A DNA stretch of 64,000 bases from an uncultured Rhodospirillales bacterium (GTDB lineage: Bacteria > Pseudomonadota > Alphaproteobacteria > ATCC43930 > CGMCC-115725): assembly GCA_903828515.1 (NCBI GenBank), contig CAIKMD010000003.1:434001-498000 (forward strand), given 5' to 3'. The notes below the pieces were generated by a model. It was given only the letters and a program-made list of their open reading frames with translations, had not been told where the DNA came from and ran no database searches. Position 1 is the first letter of the stretch, and each line of letters starts with the position of its first letter. The position numbers were made by a program, and so were the translations under genes. Positions 41,211 to 51,283 of the stretch are shown here, one piece after another.

Positions 41211-44171
41211 ATGGCGGCGCCGGCGATCTATTCCATTCCCGCCGACCGGCCGTTTCTCGATACGCTGGTGACGGGACTGATGCGCCGCGCCGGCAGCGAC
41301 CCGTTGGCATTGACCCGCATGACGGTGCTGGTGCCGACGCGGCGTGCCGCGCGTAGCTTGCGCGAGGCCTTCCTGCGCGCCGGCGACGGCAAGGCGATGT
41401 TGCTGCCGAAAATGATGCCGGTCGGCGATCTCGATCCCGAGGATCTGGCGTTTCTCGCCGACGAAGGTGAGTCGGATGGCGCCGGGTTCGATCTGCCGCC
41501 GGCGATCCCGGATCTGCGCCGGCGCTTGATGCTGGTGCAACTCGTATTGAAATTCGCCGAGAGTCGCGGCGAGCCGATCGCTTTGGGGCAGGCGGCGCCC
41601 CTGGCCGGCGAACTCGCGCGGTTTCTCGACGAGGTGCAGGCCGAAGGCTGCGACTTCGCCGCTCTGTCCACGTTGGTCCCCGAGCGTTATGCCGCGCATT
41701 GGCAATTGATCCTACAATTTCTCGAGATCGTGACCGCGCATTGGCCGCAGGCGCTGGCCGATATCGGCGCGCTCGATCCCTCGGCGCGGCGCAATCTTTT
41801 GCTGGAGCGACAAGGCGAGGCGTGGCGCGCTGCGCCGCCGGCCGATCCGGTGATCGCGGCCGGTCTCACCGGCGGCATTCCGGCGGTCGCGAAACTGATG
41901 GCCGTCGTCGCGTCTTTGCCGCAAGGCGCGGTGATCTTGCCCGGTCTCGATGTCGAGGCGAACGGCGCGAGCTGGGAACAGGTGCACGGCGATTCCGCGC
42001 ATCCGCAACATCTGATGCTGCGCTTTCTCGAATCGGTCGATGTCGAACCGAAGGACGTACAGCCGTGGACGCGTGCGACAGCGGCGTCGCCGCGCGCCGC
42101 GCTGGTGCGCGAAACCCTGACTCCGGCGACGCTCAGCCATCGCTGGCGTCACATCAAGGATTGGGACGTGCGGGCGCTCAAAGGCCTGCGCCGTCTCGAT
42201 TGCCCCGGCCCGCAGGAGGAAGCGTTGGCGATCGCGCTGCTGTTGCGCGAGCGTCTGGAAAAGCCGGGTCAGACGGCGGCTCTGGTCACGCCCGATCGCG
42301 ATCTGGCCCGCCGCGTCGCCGCCGAGTTGCGGCGCTGGAAAATCGACATCGACGATTCGGCGGGTGTTCGTCTCAACCAGACGCCACCCGGCGTGTTCCT
42401 GCGTCTGGTGATCGACCTTGCCAATGAGGCGATGGCGCCGCTGCCGCTGCTGGCCGCGTTGAAGCATCCCCTGGCCGCGTGCGGGTTATCGTCGGCGGTG
42501 TTTCGCGACCGCGTGCGTCAGCTTGAATTGTCGGTGCTGCGGGGCCCACGTCCCGAACCGGGCGTTAAAGGTCTGCGGGCGCTGTTGGCCGAGGACGATA
42601 CCGACCTCAATGATCTCGTGACGCGGCTCGACGCGGCGACGAAACCGTTGCTCAAAGCTCTCGCGACACGCTCGATCAAGCTCCCGGCGCTGATCGAGGC
42701 GCATGTCGCGGCGGCCGAAGCCCTGGCGGCGAGCGACGAAACGGCGGGTCCGGCACGGCTCTGGCGCGAAGCGGCCGGCGAAGCGGCGTCTCTCTTCATC
42801 AACGAGCTGCTGCAGGCCGCGACGGATTTTCCGGCGCTCGCCGGCACCGACTATCCGGCGCTGTTCGAGGCGTTGATCGCGGGGCCGGTGGTGCGGCCGC
42901 CGTTCGGTCGCCATCCGCGTCTCTTCATCTGGGGTTTGCTCGAAGCGCGTTTGCAACACGCCGATCTCGTCGTGCTGGGCGGCTTGAACGAAGGCGTATG
43001 GCCGCGCAGCGCGGTGAGCGATCCGTGGCTGTCGCGGCCGATGCGCGAAGCCTTCGGCATGCCGCCGCCGGAACGGCGCATCGGTATGGCCGCACTCGAT
43101 TTCGCCCTGGCGCTTGGTGCCGAGGATGTGGTGTTGACGCGCGCGGCGCGGGTCGAAGGCACGCCGACCGTGCCGTCGCGTTGGCTCCTGCGTCTCGACA
43201 CGGTGCTGCGCGCGGCCCACCTCGAAGGCCGGCTCGAGGCCGATCAGGCGCCGCTCGATTGGCAACGCCTGATCGACGCGCCGACGCAACCGCGCGCCGT
43301 CGCACCGCCGGCGCCATGCCCGCCGCTCGAAGCCCGCCCGCGCCGGCTGTCGGTCACGGAAATCGAAACATGGATGCGCGATCCCTATGCGATTTACGCG
43401 CGCCACATCCTGAAACTTCGGCCGCTCCATCCGCTCGATGAAGACCCGGGCGTGGCCGATCGCGGCATCATCATCCACGATGCGTTGGCGAATTTCCTGA
43501 AGAAATACCCCAAGGGCCTGCCGAAGAATCCCGCTGCCGCCTTGATCGCCTTGGGCCGCGAGAGTTTTGGCGATGCGCTGGCGCGTCCGGGTGTCTGGGC
43601 GTTCTGGTGGCCGCGTTTCCTGCGCATCGCCGAATGGGTGACGACGGAAGAGATCGCGCGCCGTCCGCTGCTCGACGAAATCCGGGCCGAGATCGATGGC
43701 CGCATGATGCTCGACGGACCCGCCGGAAAATTCGAACTCGTCGGGCGCGCCGACCGGATCGAGCGTCGCCGCGACGGCACGGCGGCGCTGATCGATTACA
43801 AGACGGGCACGGCGCCGTCCGGCAACGAGGTGGCCGAAGGCTTCGCGCCTCAGCTTCCGCTCGAAGCCGCGATCATCGCGGCGGGCGGGTTCAAGGAACT
43901 CGGTCCGCGCAACGTAAGCGAGCTTGCCTATTGGCGTCTGACCGGCGGCGATCCGGCGGGCGAGATGAAATTTCCCGAGCGCGATCCGGCGAAGCTTGCC
44001 GGGTTGATCGCCGAAGCGGTGACCGGCCTCCATCGACTCATCGCCGTGTTCGACGATCCGGCGACGCCGTATCGCGCGACGCCGTCGCCCGGTCGCGCAC
44101 CGCGTTATTCGGATTACGTTCATCTCGAACGCGTGAAGGAATGGCTGGCCGGACAGGAGGGCGAGGAATGA
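41211..44171 (+). CDS. addB: Double-strand break repair protein AddB
   Basis: The 986-residue protein (alphaproteobacterial AddB type) starts MAAPAIYSIPADRPFLDTLV (ATG 41211). Its N-terminal helicase-like half has TVLVPTRRAARSLREAFL and GLNEGVWPRSAVSDPWLSRPMR. The RecB-family nuclease domain at the C-end (about residues 690-950) shows LSVTEIETWMRDPYAIYARHIL, LVGRADRIERRRDG and ALIDYKTG with the catalytic Asp and Lys. With AddA it resects double-strand breaks toward Chi-like sites for RecA loading. It is followed by addA with a 4-base overlap. Confidence 0.95.
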   Translation: MAAPAIYSIPADRPFLDTLVTGLMRRAGSDPLALTRMTVLVPTRRAARSLREAFLRAGDGKAMLLPKMMPVGDLDPEDLAFLADEGESDGAGFDLPPAIPDLRRRLMLVQLVLKFAESRGEPIALGQAAPLAGELARFLDEVQAEGCDFAALSTLVPERYAAHWQLILQFLEIVTAHWPQALADIGALDPSARRNLLLERQGEAWRAAPPADPVIAAGLTGGIPAVAKLMAVVASLPQGAVILPGLDVEANGASWEQVHGDSAHPQHLMLRFLESVDVEPKDVQPWTRATAASPRAALVRETLTPATLSHRWRHIKDWDVRALKGLRRLDCPGPQEEALAIALLLRERLEKPGQTAALVTPDRDLARRVAAELRRWKIDIDDSAGVRLNQTPPGVFLRLVIDLANEAMAPLPLLAALKHPLAACGLSSAVFRDRVRQLELSVLRGPRPEPGVKGLRALLAEDDTDLNDLVTRLDAATKPLLKALATRSIKLPALIEAHVAAAEALAASDETAGPARLWREAAGEAASLFINELLQAATDFPALAGTDYPALFEALIAGPVVRPPFGRHPRLFIWGLLEARLQHADLVVLGGLNEGVWPRSAVSDPWLSRPMREAFGMPPPERRIGMAALDFALALGAEDVVLTRAARVEGTPTVPSRWLLRLDTVLRAAHLEGRLEADQAPLDWQRLIDAPTQPRAVAPPAPCPPLEARPRRLSVTEIETWMRDPYAIYARHILKLRPLHPLDEDPGVADRGIIIHDALANFLKKYPKGLPKNPAAALIALGRESFGDALARPGVWAFWWPRFLRIAEWVTTEEIARRPLLDEIRAEIDGRMMLDGPAGKFELVGRADRIERRRDGTAALIDYKTGTAPSGNEVAEGFAPQLPLEAAIIAAGGFKELGPRNVSELAYWRLTGGDPAGEMKFPERDPAKLAGLIAEAVTGLHRLIAVFDDPATPYRATPSPGRAPRYSDYVHLERVKEWLAGQEGEE

Positions 44172-47100
44172 GCGAGGCCCTCGATCCCGGCGCCCGCCAA
44201 CGTCTCGCCTATGAACGCGGCGCCTCGGTTTGGGTCTCCGCCTCGGCCGGGACCGGCAAGACCAAGGTGCTGACCGACCGCGTCCTGTCGCTGTTGCTGC
44301 ATAAAAGCCCGCCGTCGAAGATTCTATGCCTCACCTTCACGAAGGCTGCGGCGGCCGAAATGGCCAATCGCATCAACGAGCGTTTGTCGCAATGGACGAT
44401 CCTCGGTGACGGCGCCCTCGATCAGGATATCGCCGCGCTGACCGGCGCGGTACCCGACGCCGATCAGCGGGACTATGCGCGGCAACTCTTCGCGCTTGTT
44501 CTCGACGCGCCGGGCGGGATGACGATCGTGACCATCCACGCGTTCTGCCAATCGCTGTTGCGACGCTTTCCGCTCGAGGCGGGCGTGCCGCCCCATTTCG
44601 ATCTGATGGACGAACGCTCGAGCGCCGAGGCACTTGAAGCCGCACGCGAAACCGTGCTGACGCAGGCGCGCGAGGATGTCGATCGCGATCTGGCCGAGGC
44701 GCTCGCCGAAGTCGTGCGCCATGTGCAGGAAGCAAGCTTCGCCGATTTGCTGGCCGCGCTGTCGCTGGAACGCGCGCGGCTTGCCGCGGCGCTAGCACCG
44801 GGCTTCGCGCGGTTTACCGCGGCGTTGCGCCGGGTGCTGGGTTTGAAAGAAGGAGAGACGGTCGAGAGCATCGTGACCACTGCTTGCGCGGGGGCGGACG
44901 AAGCCGCGCTGCGTCGGGCTGCCGATGCAATGCTGGCGAGTCCGAGCGTGAACGACAAACGGCGTGGCGAGATCATCGCCGCATGGCTGGCCGATCCGAT
45001 GGCGCGTGCGGCGGGGTTCGATGCGTATCTGCGTGGTTATTTTACGGCGACGGGCGATCGCTTTCAGCACATCGTTACGAAGAAGCTTGCCGATGCTAAT
45101 CCCGACATCGCCGATGCGGTCGCTGCGGAAGCCGAGCGGCTTCAGGCCATCCGCGAGCGCCGCAGCGCCGCCGAGCTCTATGCGGCCTCATCCGCGCTCG
45201 CACGATTGGCGTCGGCGTTGCTCGATGAATATGCGCGGGTGAAGGCGGCGCGCGCGCTGCTCGATTACGACGATCTGGTTTTGAAGACGCGCGATCTGCT
45301 TCTGCGGCCCGGCGTCGCGCCCTGGGTTCTCTTCAAGCTCGACGGCGGTCTCGATCACATTCTGATCGACGAAGCGCAGGACACCAATCCCGAGCAATGG
45401 GAGATCGTGCGCCTGATCGCCGAAGAGTTTTTCGCCGGCGAAAGCGCCTATGAAGACCGCCACGAGGACAGACGCACGATCTTCGCGGTCGGCGACGCCA
45501 AACAGTCGATCTACAGTTTCCAGCGCGCCGATCCGCAAAAGTTCGTCGAGATGCGCGCGCATTTTGCCCAGGCGGTCGAGTCCGCCAATGCGAAGTGGCG
45601 CGTCGTGCCGCTGGAAATCTCCTTCCGTTCGGTCGCCGCGGTGTTGCAGGCGGTCGATGCCGTCTTCGCGCAGAGTTTTGCCCGCGACGGCGTAGCGCTC
45701 GACGGTCTCGATATTCGCCACGAGGCGTTTCGCCGCGGCCACGCCGGCCTGATCGAATTATGGCCGCCGGTCGAGGCGGAAACACAACCTATACGAGAAT
45801 CATGGCCGCTCCCACTCAAGCAACAAGGGGCCAGCGAGCCGCGCGCGCGGCTGGCGCGGGCGATCGCCGGGACGATCCGCTCCTGGCTCGATCGTGGCGA
45901 AAAGCTCGCGGCCCGAGGTCATGTTATTCGCGCCGGCGACGTGCTGGTTCTGGTGCGCCGGCGCGGTCCGTTCGTCACCGAACTGGTGCGCGCACTGAAA
46001 GCGGCCGAGGTCGCGGTCGCGGGTGTCGATCGCATGTTCCTCACCGATCAGCTCGCGGTCGAAGACATGATGGCGCTGGGGCAGTTCCTGCTCCTGCCCG
46101 ATGATGACCTCACGCTGGCGACGGTGCTCAAGGGGCCGTTTTATAATTTCAGTGAGGACGCGCTCTTCGCACTGGCCTATCAGCGGCGCGGCACGCTCTG
46201 GGATGGGCTGCGGCGTCGGCGCGACGAACGGCCGGAATTCGCTTATGCCGCCGATCAGCTTATGGGGCTATCGGCGCGCGTCGATTTCGTGCCGCCTTAT
46301 GAATTGTTTGCCGAGGTGTTGGGCGCGCGGCGCGGACGGAAAGCGATGTTCGACCGGCTTGGGCCCGAGGCGGGCGACCCGCTCGACGAATTTCTGGCGG
46401 CGGCTCTTGCCTATGAGCGCGCGCATGGCGTGTCGCTGCAGGGCTTCCTCCATTGGCTCGCCGCCGGCACGACCGAGATCAAGCGCGACCTCGATCAAAG
46501 CGGGCGCGACGAGGTTCGGATCATGACCGTCCATGGCGCCAAGGGCCTTGAAGCGCCGATCGTCTTTCTGCCGGACACGCTGCAAGTCCCGACAATGACG
46601 CCGAGCGTCCTGTGGAGCGACGGCGGTTTGCCGCTCTGGCTGATCGACCGTAGCGCGATGCCGCGTGCGGCGGCGACGGCGTTGGAGGACGCCAAGCGCC
46701 GCCGCGATCAGGAGTATCGGCGCCTGCTCTATGTCGCGATGACGCGCGCCGCTGACCGTCTTTACGTGTGTGGCTGGCAAACCCAGAAAAAGCCGCCCGC
46801 CGGCAACTGGCACGAGATGGTCGCCACCGGCCTCGCCGCGGCGAACGCGGAGTCCTTTGAATTCGATGCCGAACCGTGGCTCGGCGACGAAGGCTGGACG
46901 GGGCCGGGCCTTCGTCTGGTCACACCGCAATTGGTCGTCCCTCAGGTCGAACGCGTGGCGGCGGATTTCCGTGCCGGTGCGGCGATCTTGCCCGAGTGGT
47001 GCTGGCGCGAGCCGCCGCCCGAGCCGGCACCCCCACGTCCGCTCGCGCCATCGCAGCCACGGGAAGAAGAACCGGCGACCCGTTCGCCGCTTGGCGAGGA

Positions 47101-47599
47101 TCGTGGCACGGCTTTTCTGCGCGGGCGGCTGGTCCATCGGCTGTTGCAAAGTCTCCCGAATCTGGCGCCGGGTGCACGCGAGAAGGCCGCGCGCCAATTT
47201 CTGGCCCGTAAGGTCCACGGCCTCACCCGGAACGCGCAGGCCGCCTTGCTGCGGGAAACCTTGTCGGTGCTGGAACATCCGGATTTTGCTCCGCTCTTCG
47301 CGCCCGGTTCGGCGGCGGAAGTCCCGGTGGTCGGCCTGGTCGGCGGCCGCGCCCTATCGGGGCAGATCGACCGGCTGGTGGTGTCGGGCGATAGTGTTCT
47401 GATCGTCGACTACAAGACCATGCGCCCGGTGCCGAGCGCCGCCGCCGGTATCCCGCGCGCTTATCTCGATCAATTGGCTGCGTACCGGGCGGCGGTCGCC
47501 GCCGTCTATCCGGGAAAGACGATCCGTTGCGCGCTGCTCTGGACCGATGGTCCGACCCTTATGCCGGTTGCCGACGAGCATCTCGCTACCTATCTATAA
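44168..47599 (+). CDS. addA: Double-strand break repair helicase AddA
   Basis: The 1143-residue protein starts at ATG 44168 (ATGA overlap with addB). UvrD-type helicase motifs are intact: Q-motif ARQRLAYERG, Walker A SASAGTGKTKVL, motif Ia LTFTKAAAAEM, motif II HILIDEAQDTNPEQW, motif III VGDAKQSIYSFQRA, motif V MTVHGAKGLEAPIVFLP, and motif VI RLLYVAMTRAADRLYV. The C-terminal RecB-like nuclease has SGQIDRLVVSGDSVLIVDYKT. Both helicase and nuclease activities look complete. trxA follows 96 bases later. Confidence 0.96.
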   Translation: MSEALDPGARQRLAYERGASVWVSASAGTGKTKVLTDRVLSLLLHKSPPSKILCLTFTKAAAAEMANRINERLSQWTILGDGALDQDIAALTGAVPDADQRDYARQLFALVLDAPGGMTIVTIHAFCQSLLRRFPLEAGVPPHFDLMDERSSAEALEAARETVLTQAREDVDRDLAEALAEVVRHVQEASFADLLAALSLERARLAAALAPGFARFTAALRRVLGLKEGETVESIVTTACAGADEAALRRAADAMLASPSVNDKRRGEIIAAWLADPMARAAGFDAYLRGYFTATGDRFQHIVTKKLADANPDIADAVAAEAERLQAIRERRSAAELYAASSALARLASALLDEYARVKAARALLDYDDLVLKTRDLLLRPGVAPWVLFKLDGGLDHILIDEAQDTNPEQWEIVRLIAEEFFAGESAYEDRHEDRRTIFAVGDAKQSIYSFQRADPQKFVEMRAHFAQAVESANAKWRVVPLEISFRSVAAVLQAVDAVFAQSFARDGVALDGLDIRHEAFRRGHAGLIELWPPVEAETQPIRESWPLPLKQQGASEPRARLARAIAGTIRSWLDRGEKLAARGHVIRAGDVLVLVRRRGPFVTELVRALKAAEVAVAGVDRMFLTDQLAVEDMMALGQFLLLPDDDLTLATVLKGPFYNFSEDALFALAYQRRGTLWDGLRRRRDERPEFAYAADQLMGLSARVDFVPPYELFAEVLGARRGRKAMFDRLGPEAGDPLDEFLAAALAYERAHGVSLQGFLHWLAAGTTEIKRDLDQSGRDEVRIMTVHGAKGLEAPIVFLPDTLQVPTMTPSVLWSDGGLPLWLIDRSAMPRAAATALEDAKRRRDQEYRRLLYVAMTRAADRLYVCGWQTQKKPPAGNWHEMVATGLAAANAESFEFDAEPWLGDEGWTGPGLRLVTPQLVVPQVERVAADFRAGAAILPEWCWREPPPEPAPPRPLAPSQPREEEPATRSPLGEDRGTAFLRGRLVHRLLQSLPNLAPGAREKAARQFLARKVHGLTRNAQAALLRETLSVLEHPDFAPLFAPGSAAEVPVVGLVGGRALSGQIDRLVVSGDSVLIVDYKTMRPVPSAAAGIPRAYLDQLAAYRAAVAAVYPGKTIRCALLWTDGPTLMPVADEHLATYL

Positions 47600-47695
47600 A
47601 ATCCTGAAAGGCTTGAGCCTTGCCGGCTAAGTCACGATCTTGCGATGGCGTCGGGGCTCCCTTAAGCTGACACCCGTTCCCGATAGGAGAGGTTC

Positions 47696-48016
47696 ATGGC
47701 CACGACCAAAGTCACCGACGCTTCCTTCGACGCCGACGTTCTGCGGGCCGCTGGCCCGGTCATCGTCGATTTCTGGGCGGAATGGTGCGGTCCGTGCAAG
47801 ATGATTGGGCCTTTCCTCGAGGAAATCGCGACCGAAATGAAGGACAAAGTGACGGTCGCGAAAATCAATATCGACGAAAATCCCCAGACGCCCACCAAAT
47901 ATGGTGTCCACGGCATTCCGACCCTCCTGCTGTTCAAAAACGGGCAGGTTGCCGCCACCAAGATCGGCGCCCTGCCCAAGAGCAAACTGGTGGAGTGGGT
48001 CAACTCGGTCCTGTGA
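47696..48016 (+). CDS. trxA: Thioredoxin 1
   Basis: The 106-residue protein has the redox site WCGPCK (Cys31 and Cys34), the VDFWAEW segment before it, and the cis-proline loop [11 protein letters not shown]. It reduces disulfides in ribonucleotide reductase and other cytoplasmic proteins. Linkage to addA is common in alphaproteobacteria. GATAGGAGAGG is 5-8 bases before the ATG. A short inverted repeat after addA (47608-47621) is not followed by a U-run, so transcription may continue into trxA. Confidence 0.96.
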   Translation: MATTKVTDASFDADVLRAAGPVIVDFWAEWCGPCKMIGPFLEEIATEMKDKVTVAKINIDENPQTPTKYGVHGIPTLLLFKNGQVAATKIGALPKSKLVEWVNSVL

Positions 48017-48163
48017 CCCTCATGCCGGGTGCGTGATAACCTGGTTTTAAGCATTTCTCCGCAGAGTCTGCCTCAGAGATACGCACGGTAACCTTTCCTG
48101 GCATCGAAAGCCGGTGATCGCGCTGATGCGTCATTCGTCGCTCTCGAAAGGCGGGTTTGTTCC

Positions 48164-48535
48164 ATGCAGAAAATCCTGGTCATCGACGACAATGTCGTCG
48201 TGTGTAATACGATCGCGCAAATCCTCGAAACCGAAGGCTACAGCGTCATCAGCGCCGAAGACGGTCGCCGCGGGCTGAGCATGTTCCGCAGCGAAAAGCC
48301 GGATCTCGTCATCACCGACATCATCATGCCGGAGAAGGAAGGGATCGAGACGATGCGCGACATCCGCGGCGAGTATCCGGAGGCGAAGATCATTGCGATC
48401 TCCGGTGGCGGCCGTATCGGCAACACCGATTTTCTCAAGATCGCACGTCAACTCGGCGCTTCCGACGTCGTCGCCAAACCCCTCGACCCCGATCAGTTCG
48501 TCGCCATCGTCCGCAATCGGCTCGCCGCGGCCTAA
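48164..48535 (+). CDS. Single-domain response regulator (CheY-like)
   Basis: The 123-residue protein contains only a receiver domain: acidic pocket DD at 8-9, the phosphoacceptor Asp52 in LVITDIIMPEKEGIET, Ser in IAISGGG, and Lys in VVAKPLDPDQF. No output domain follows. It lies 18 bases before the multi-PAS kinase, so it is the probable partner, receiving phosphate and then acting by protein contact or as part of a relay. No receiver is found in the kinase itself. Confidence 0.92.
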   Translation: MQKILVIDDNVVVCNTIAQILETEGYSVISAEDGRRGLSMFRSEKPDLVITDIIMPEKEGIETMRDIRGEYPEAKIIAISGGGRIGNTDFLKIARQLGASDVVAKPLDPDQFVAIVRNRLAAA

Positions 48536-48553
48536 GCGCCACCGCGGCATTCA

Positions 48554-51283
48554 ATGCCCATGGGCAAGGCACGGTTCCGTGATTGGTTCGGCCTGAAGGC
48601 GGGCCGCGGCTCCTCGAATGCCGCGCCGACCTTTTTCCGTGCGAGCACGGCCGTCGCGTGTCTCGCGCTGGCCATCGTCCTTGGTGGGTCGGTGCGCTCG
48701 GTCTACTTCGTCAAACAACTCTATGACGGCGAAGTGGAGTCGATCCGCAATCGCCTTGAGATTCCCGCGCAATCGATGGCGCATGTGGTCACCGAGGTTG
48801 GTGACAATGCCGATCACGCGCTGCGCGACATTCAAGCCGCGGCATCCGGCGGGCGGTTTGCCGATCTGGCATCGACGCTACGGCCTCTGCTGCTCGAGCG
48901 GGTTCGTGGCAAAGGCACTGCCCGAAAAATAGAAATCTATGACCGTTCGGGAGCGGCTATCGCCAGCACCTTGGCGGATCCGCCGCCCGAGGTGTCCGTC
49001 GCGAACGAAGACTTCTTCCGAAATCAGCTGGGCGCGAAGACCGATCGGGTCTTTGTGAGTGCGTTGATTGCCGATCCACTCGACGGTATCCCGAAGATCG
49101 TCGAAAGCCGGCCGATCCTCGCCGGCGACGGCAGCGTCGAAGGCGTGGTCGCCATCTATCTCGATGCGGATACTTTCCAGCGTTTGTTCGATTCCATTCC
49201 GATGCCCCAAGGCGGCAGCATCGCCCTCTTCAATGAGAACGGTCGGCAATTGGTACGATCGCCGGCGGTCAAGTTAGGCGACCCGATGCTCGCGCAGGAC
49301 TTCTCAAACCGCGCGATCTTCAGTGCTTTCCGCAACGGTGATCCGGAGGGCTCGTTCGGCAAGTTCAGCACCATCATCAATGTCGAGCGCTTTATCGCCG
49401 GCGTCGGTGGCCGAGATGCGCATTTCGTCGTCACTGCGGGATGGGACGCATCTGCCGCTCTGGCGCGCTGGAACAGCGAATTTCGCCTCATCATCGGGGG
49501 TTCGGCCGCGGCGATGCTGATCGTCGCCGGGCTCTTTACATACCTGATCCGTCAAATGCATCGCAACGAGGCGCTGCTGCGCGGCGTCTCGGCAAGCGAG
49601 GCAAAACTGCGCGAACTGCTGGCCGTGCTGCCTGACGCGGTGGTCACGATCGATTCGTCATTGCGAATTTCATTCGCCAATTCGGCGGCGGAGCGGCTCT
49701 ATCAGTACGATAGCGGCGAGATGAACGGAATACCGCTCGTCCAAATCATGTCCGACGCGACGCGTCATCTCGGCGAGCGGGGCGCACGCGAGACGCTGGC
49801 GCGTGGCTTCACGACTTTCGAAAAACGGGGCATGGAACGTCTGGCGCGCCGCAAGGACGGCACCGAATTCCCGGTCGAGATCAACGGTGCTCCGTACGAT
49901 TCACCTGGCGGAAAACTTCTCGTTTCGGTTATTCGCGATGTGACCAGGCGGCGCGACGCCGACATGGAATTGCGACGTAGCCGCGAAAACCTTGCCCGCG
50001 CCCAACGTATTGCCGGAATCGGCAATTTCGATCGTGACCTGATTACTGGCAAGACGGAATGGTCCGAGGAATTCCTGCGTATCTGGGGTATCACCGACGG
50101 GCCGGCGCAGGCGACGGCCGAACACCTGATCAAACTCGTTCATCCCGAGGATCGCGCCAAATTCATGGAGGGCCGCGACCTCGCCTTGCAGGGCAAGCCG
50201 ATTCCCGCTTTGGATTTTCGCGTCACCCGACCGGACGGCGAATTTCGTATTCTGCACCGCGAATACGGCGTCGTCTTCGACGAGAACGGGAATGCCGCGC
50301 GCATGTTCGGCACGATCCAGGATGTCACCGAACGCAAGAAGATCGAGCTCGATCTTTTGCGCAGCCGCGAAAATCTGGCGCGCGCGCAGCGCATTGCCTG
50401 CATCGGTAGTTTCGAACGCGATCTGCTCACCGGCCGATACGAATTGTCGGACGAGATGTCACGGATTCACGGCATCTCGCTCGAAAATCCCGAAGCGCAG
50501 CTCGGGTTCCTTTATGGTCTTGTCCACCCCGAAGATCGCGAACGAATTGCCGAGTATCGGCGTCAGGTCGCGACGGGAATCGTGCCGCCGCCGATCGATT
50601 ACCGGGTGATTCGCCCCGACGGCGTCGAACGCACATTGCATCGTACCTGCGATATCGAGACGGATCCGAATGGGCGTCCGCGCCATGTGTTCGGCACGAT
50701 CCAGGACATCACCGAGCGCAAGAAGATCGAGATCGAATTGCAGCGCAGCCGCGAAAACCTCTCCCGCGCGCAACGTGTCGCGGGAGTCGGCAGTTTCGAG
50801 CGCGATCTCGTCACCGGAACCTGGCTTTGCTCGGACGAGCTTTATCGGCTTCACGGGTTAAAGCCGGAAGATCCGCGCGGCACGATCGATCTTCTGCGCT
50901 CGCTCGTTCACCCCGAAGACCGGGTGCATTTCGACGAGATCAAGAATACCGCTGTTCTCGGCATTACTCCGCCGCCGGTCGATATGCGTATTGTCCGGGT
51001 CGATGGCGTCGAAAGAATTCTGCATCGCGAATGCGAGATCGTCGTCGACGAACACGGCCTGCCGATTCGTCTGATCGCGACGTTGCAGGACGTCACGGAA
51101 CGCAAAGAAGGGGAAGCCCAACTGATCCGCAGCCGTGAAAACATGGCGCGGGCACAACGGATCGCCGGCATGGGCAGCTTCGAGCGCGATCTCGTCAGCG
51201 AAAAGACCGAATGGTCGGACGAGATGTATCATATCCTTGGCATCGACCGGGGGGGGCGATGGCGCCGGGCTATGAGCAACTGA
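48554..51283 (+). CDS. Multi-PAS membrane sensor histidine kinase, N-terminal part (frameshifted)
   Basis: This 909-residue open frame holds the sensory half of a membrane kinase. TM1 is STAVACLALAIVLGGSV (about 28-45), an extracellular Cache-like domain runs to about 310, and TM2 is LIIGGSAAAMLIVAGLFTYLI (about 312-333). Five PAS regions follow: one at about 345-465, then four from residue 475 with an exact 128-residue period, each opening RSREN-A-RAQR-AG-GSFERDL. The frame runs off at GGRWRRAMSN after a G8 run at 51249. The remaining PAS part, H-box and ATPase lie in the next frame, so the native protein should be about 1230 residues. It follows a response regulator. Confidence 0.9.
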   Translation: MPMGKARFRDWFGLKAGRGSSNAAPTFFRASTAVACLALAIVLGGSVRSVYFVKQLYDGEVESIRNRLEIPAQSMAHVVTEVGDNADHALRDIQAAASGGRFADLASTLRPLLLERVRGKGTARKIEIYDRSGAAIASTLADPPPEVSVANEDFFRNQLGAKTDRVFVSALIADPLDGIPKIVESRPILAGDGSVEGVVAIYLDADTFQRLFDSIPMPQGGSIALFNENGRQLVRSPAVKLGDPMLAQDFSNRAIFSAFRNGDPEGSFGKFSTIINVERFIAGVGGRDAHFVVTAGWDASAALARWNSEFRLIIGGSAAAMLIVAGLFTYLIRQMHRNEALLRGVSASEAKLRELLAVLPDAVVTIDSSLRISFANSAAERLYQYDSGEMNGIPLVQIMSDATRHLGERGARETLARGFTTFEKRGMERLARRKDGTEFPVEINGAPYDSPGGKLLVSVIRDVTRRRDADMELRRSRENLARAQRIAGIGNFDRDLITGKTEWSEEFLRIWGITDGPAQATAEHLIKLVHPEDRAKFMEGRDLALQGKPIPALDFRVTRPDGEFRILHREYGVVFDENGNAARMFGTIQDVTERKKIELDLLRSRENLARAQRIACIGSFERDLLTGRYELSDEMSRIHGISLENPEAQLGFLYGLVHPEDRERIAEYRRQVATGIVPPPIDYRVIRPDGVERTLHRTCDIETDPNGRPRHVFGTIQDITERKKIEIELQRSRENLSRAQRVAGVGSFERDLVTGTWLCSDELYRLHGLKPEDPRGTIDLLRSLVHPEDRVHFDEIKNTAVLGITPPPVDMRIVRVDGVERILHRECEIVVDEHGLPIRLIATLQDVTERKEGEAQLIRSRENMARAQRIAGMGSFERDLVSEKTEWSDEMYHILGIDRGGRWRRAMSN

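Noticed and set aside
47608-47621. AAGGCT-TG-AGCCTT after addA as a terminator
   Set aside because: The stem has no following U-run and the loop is only two bases.
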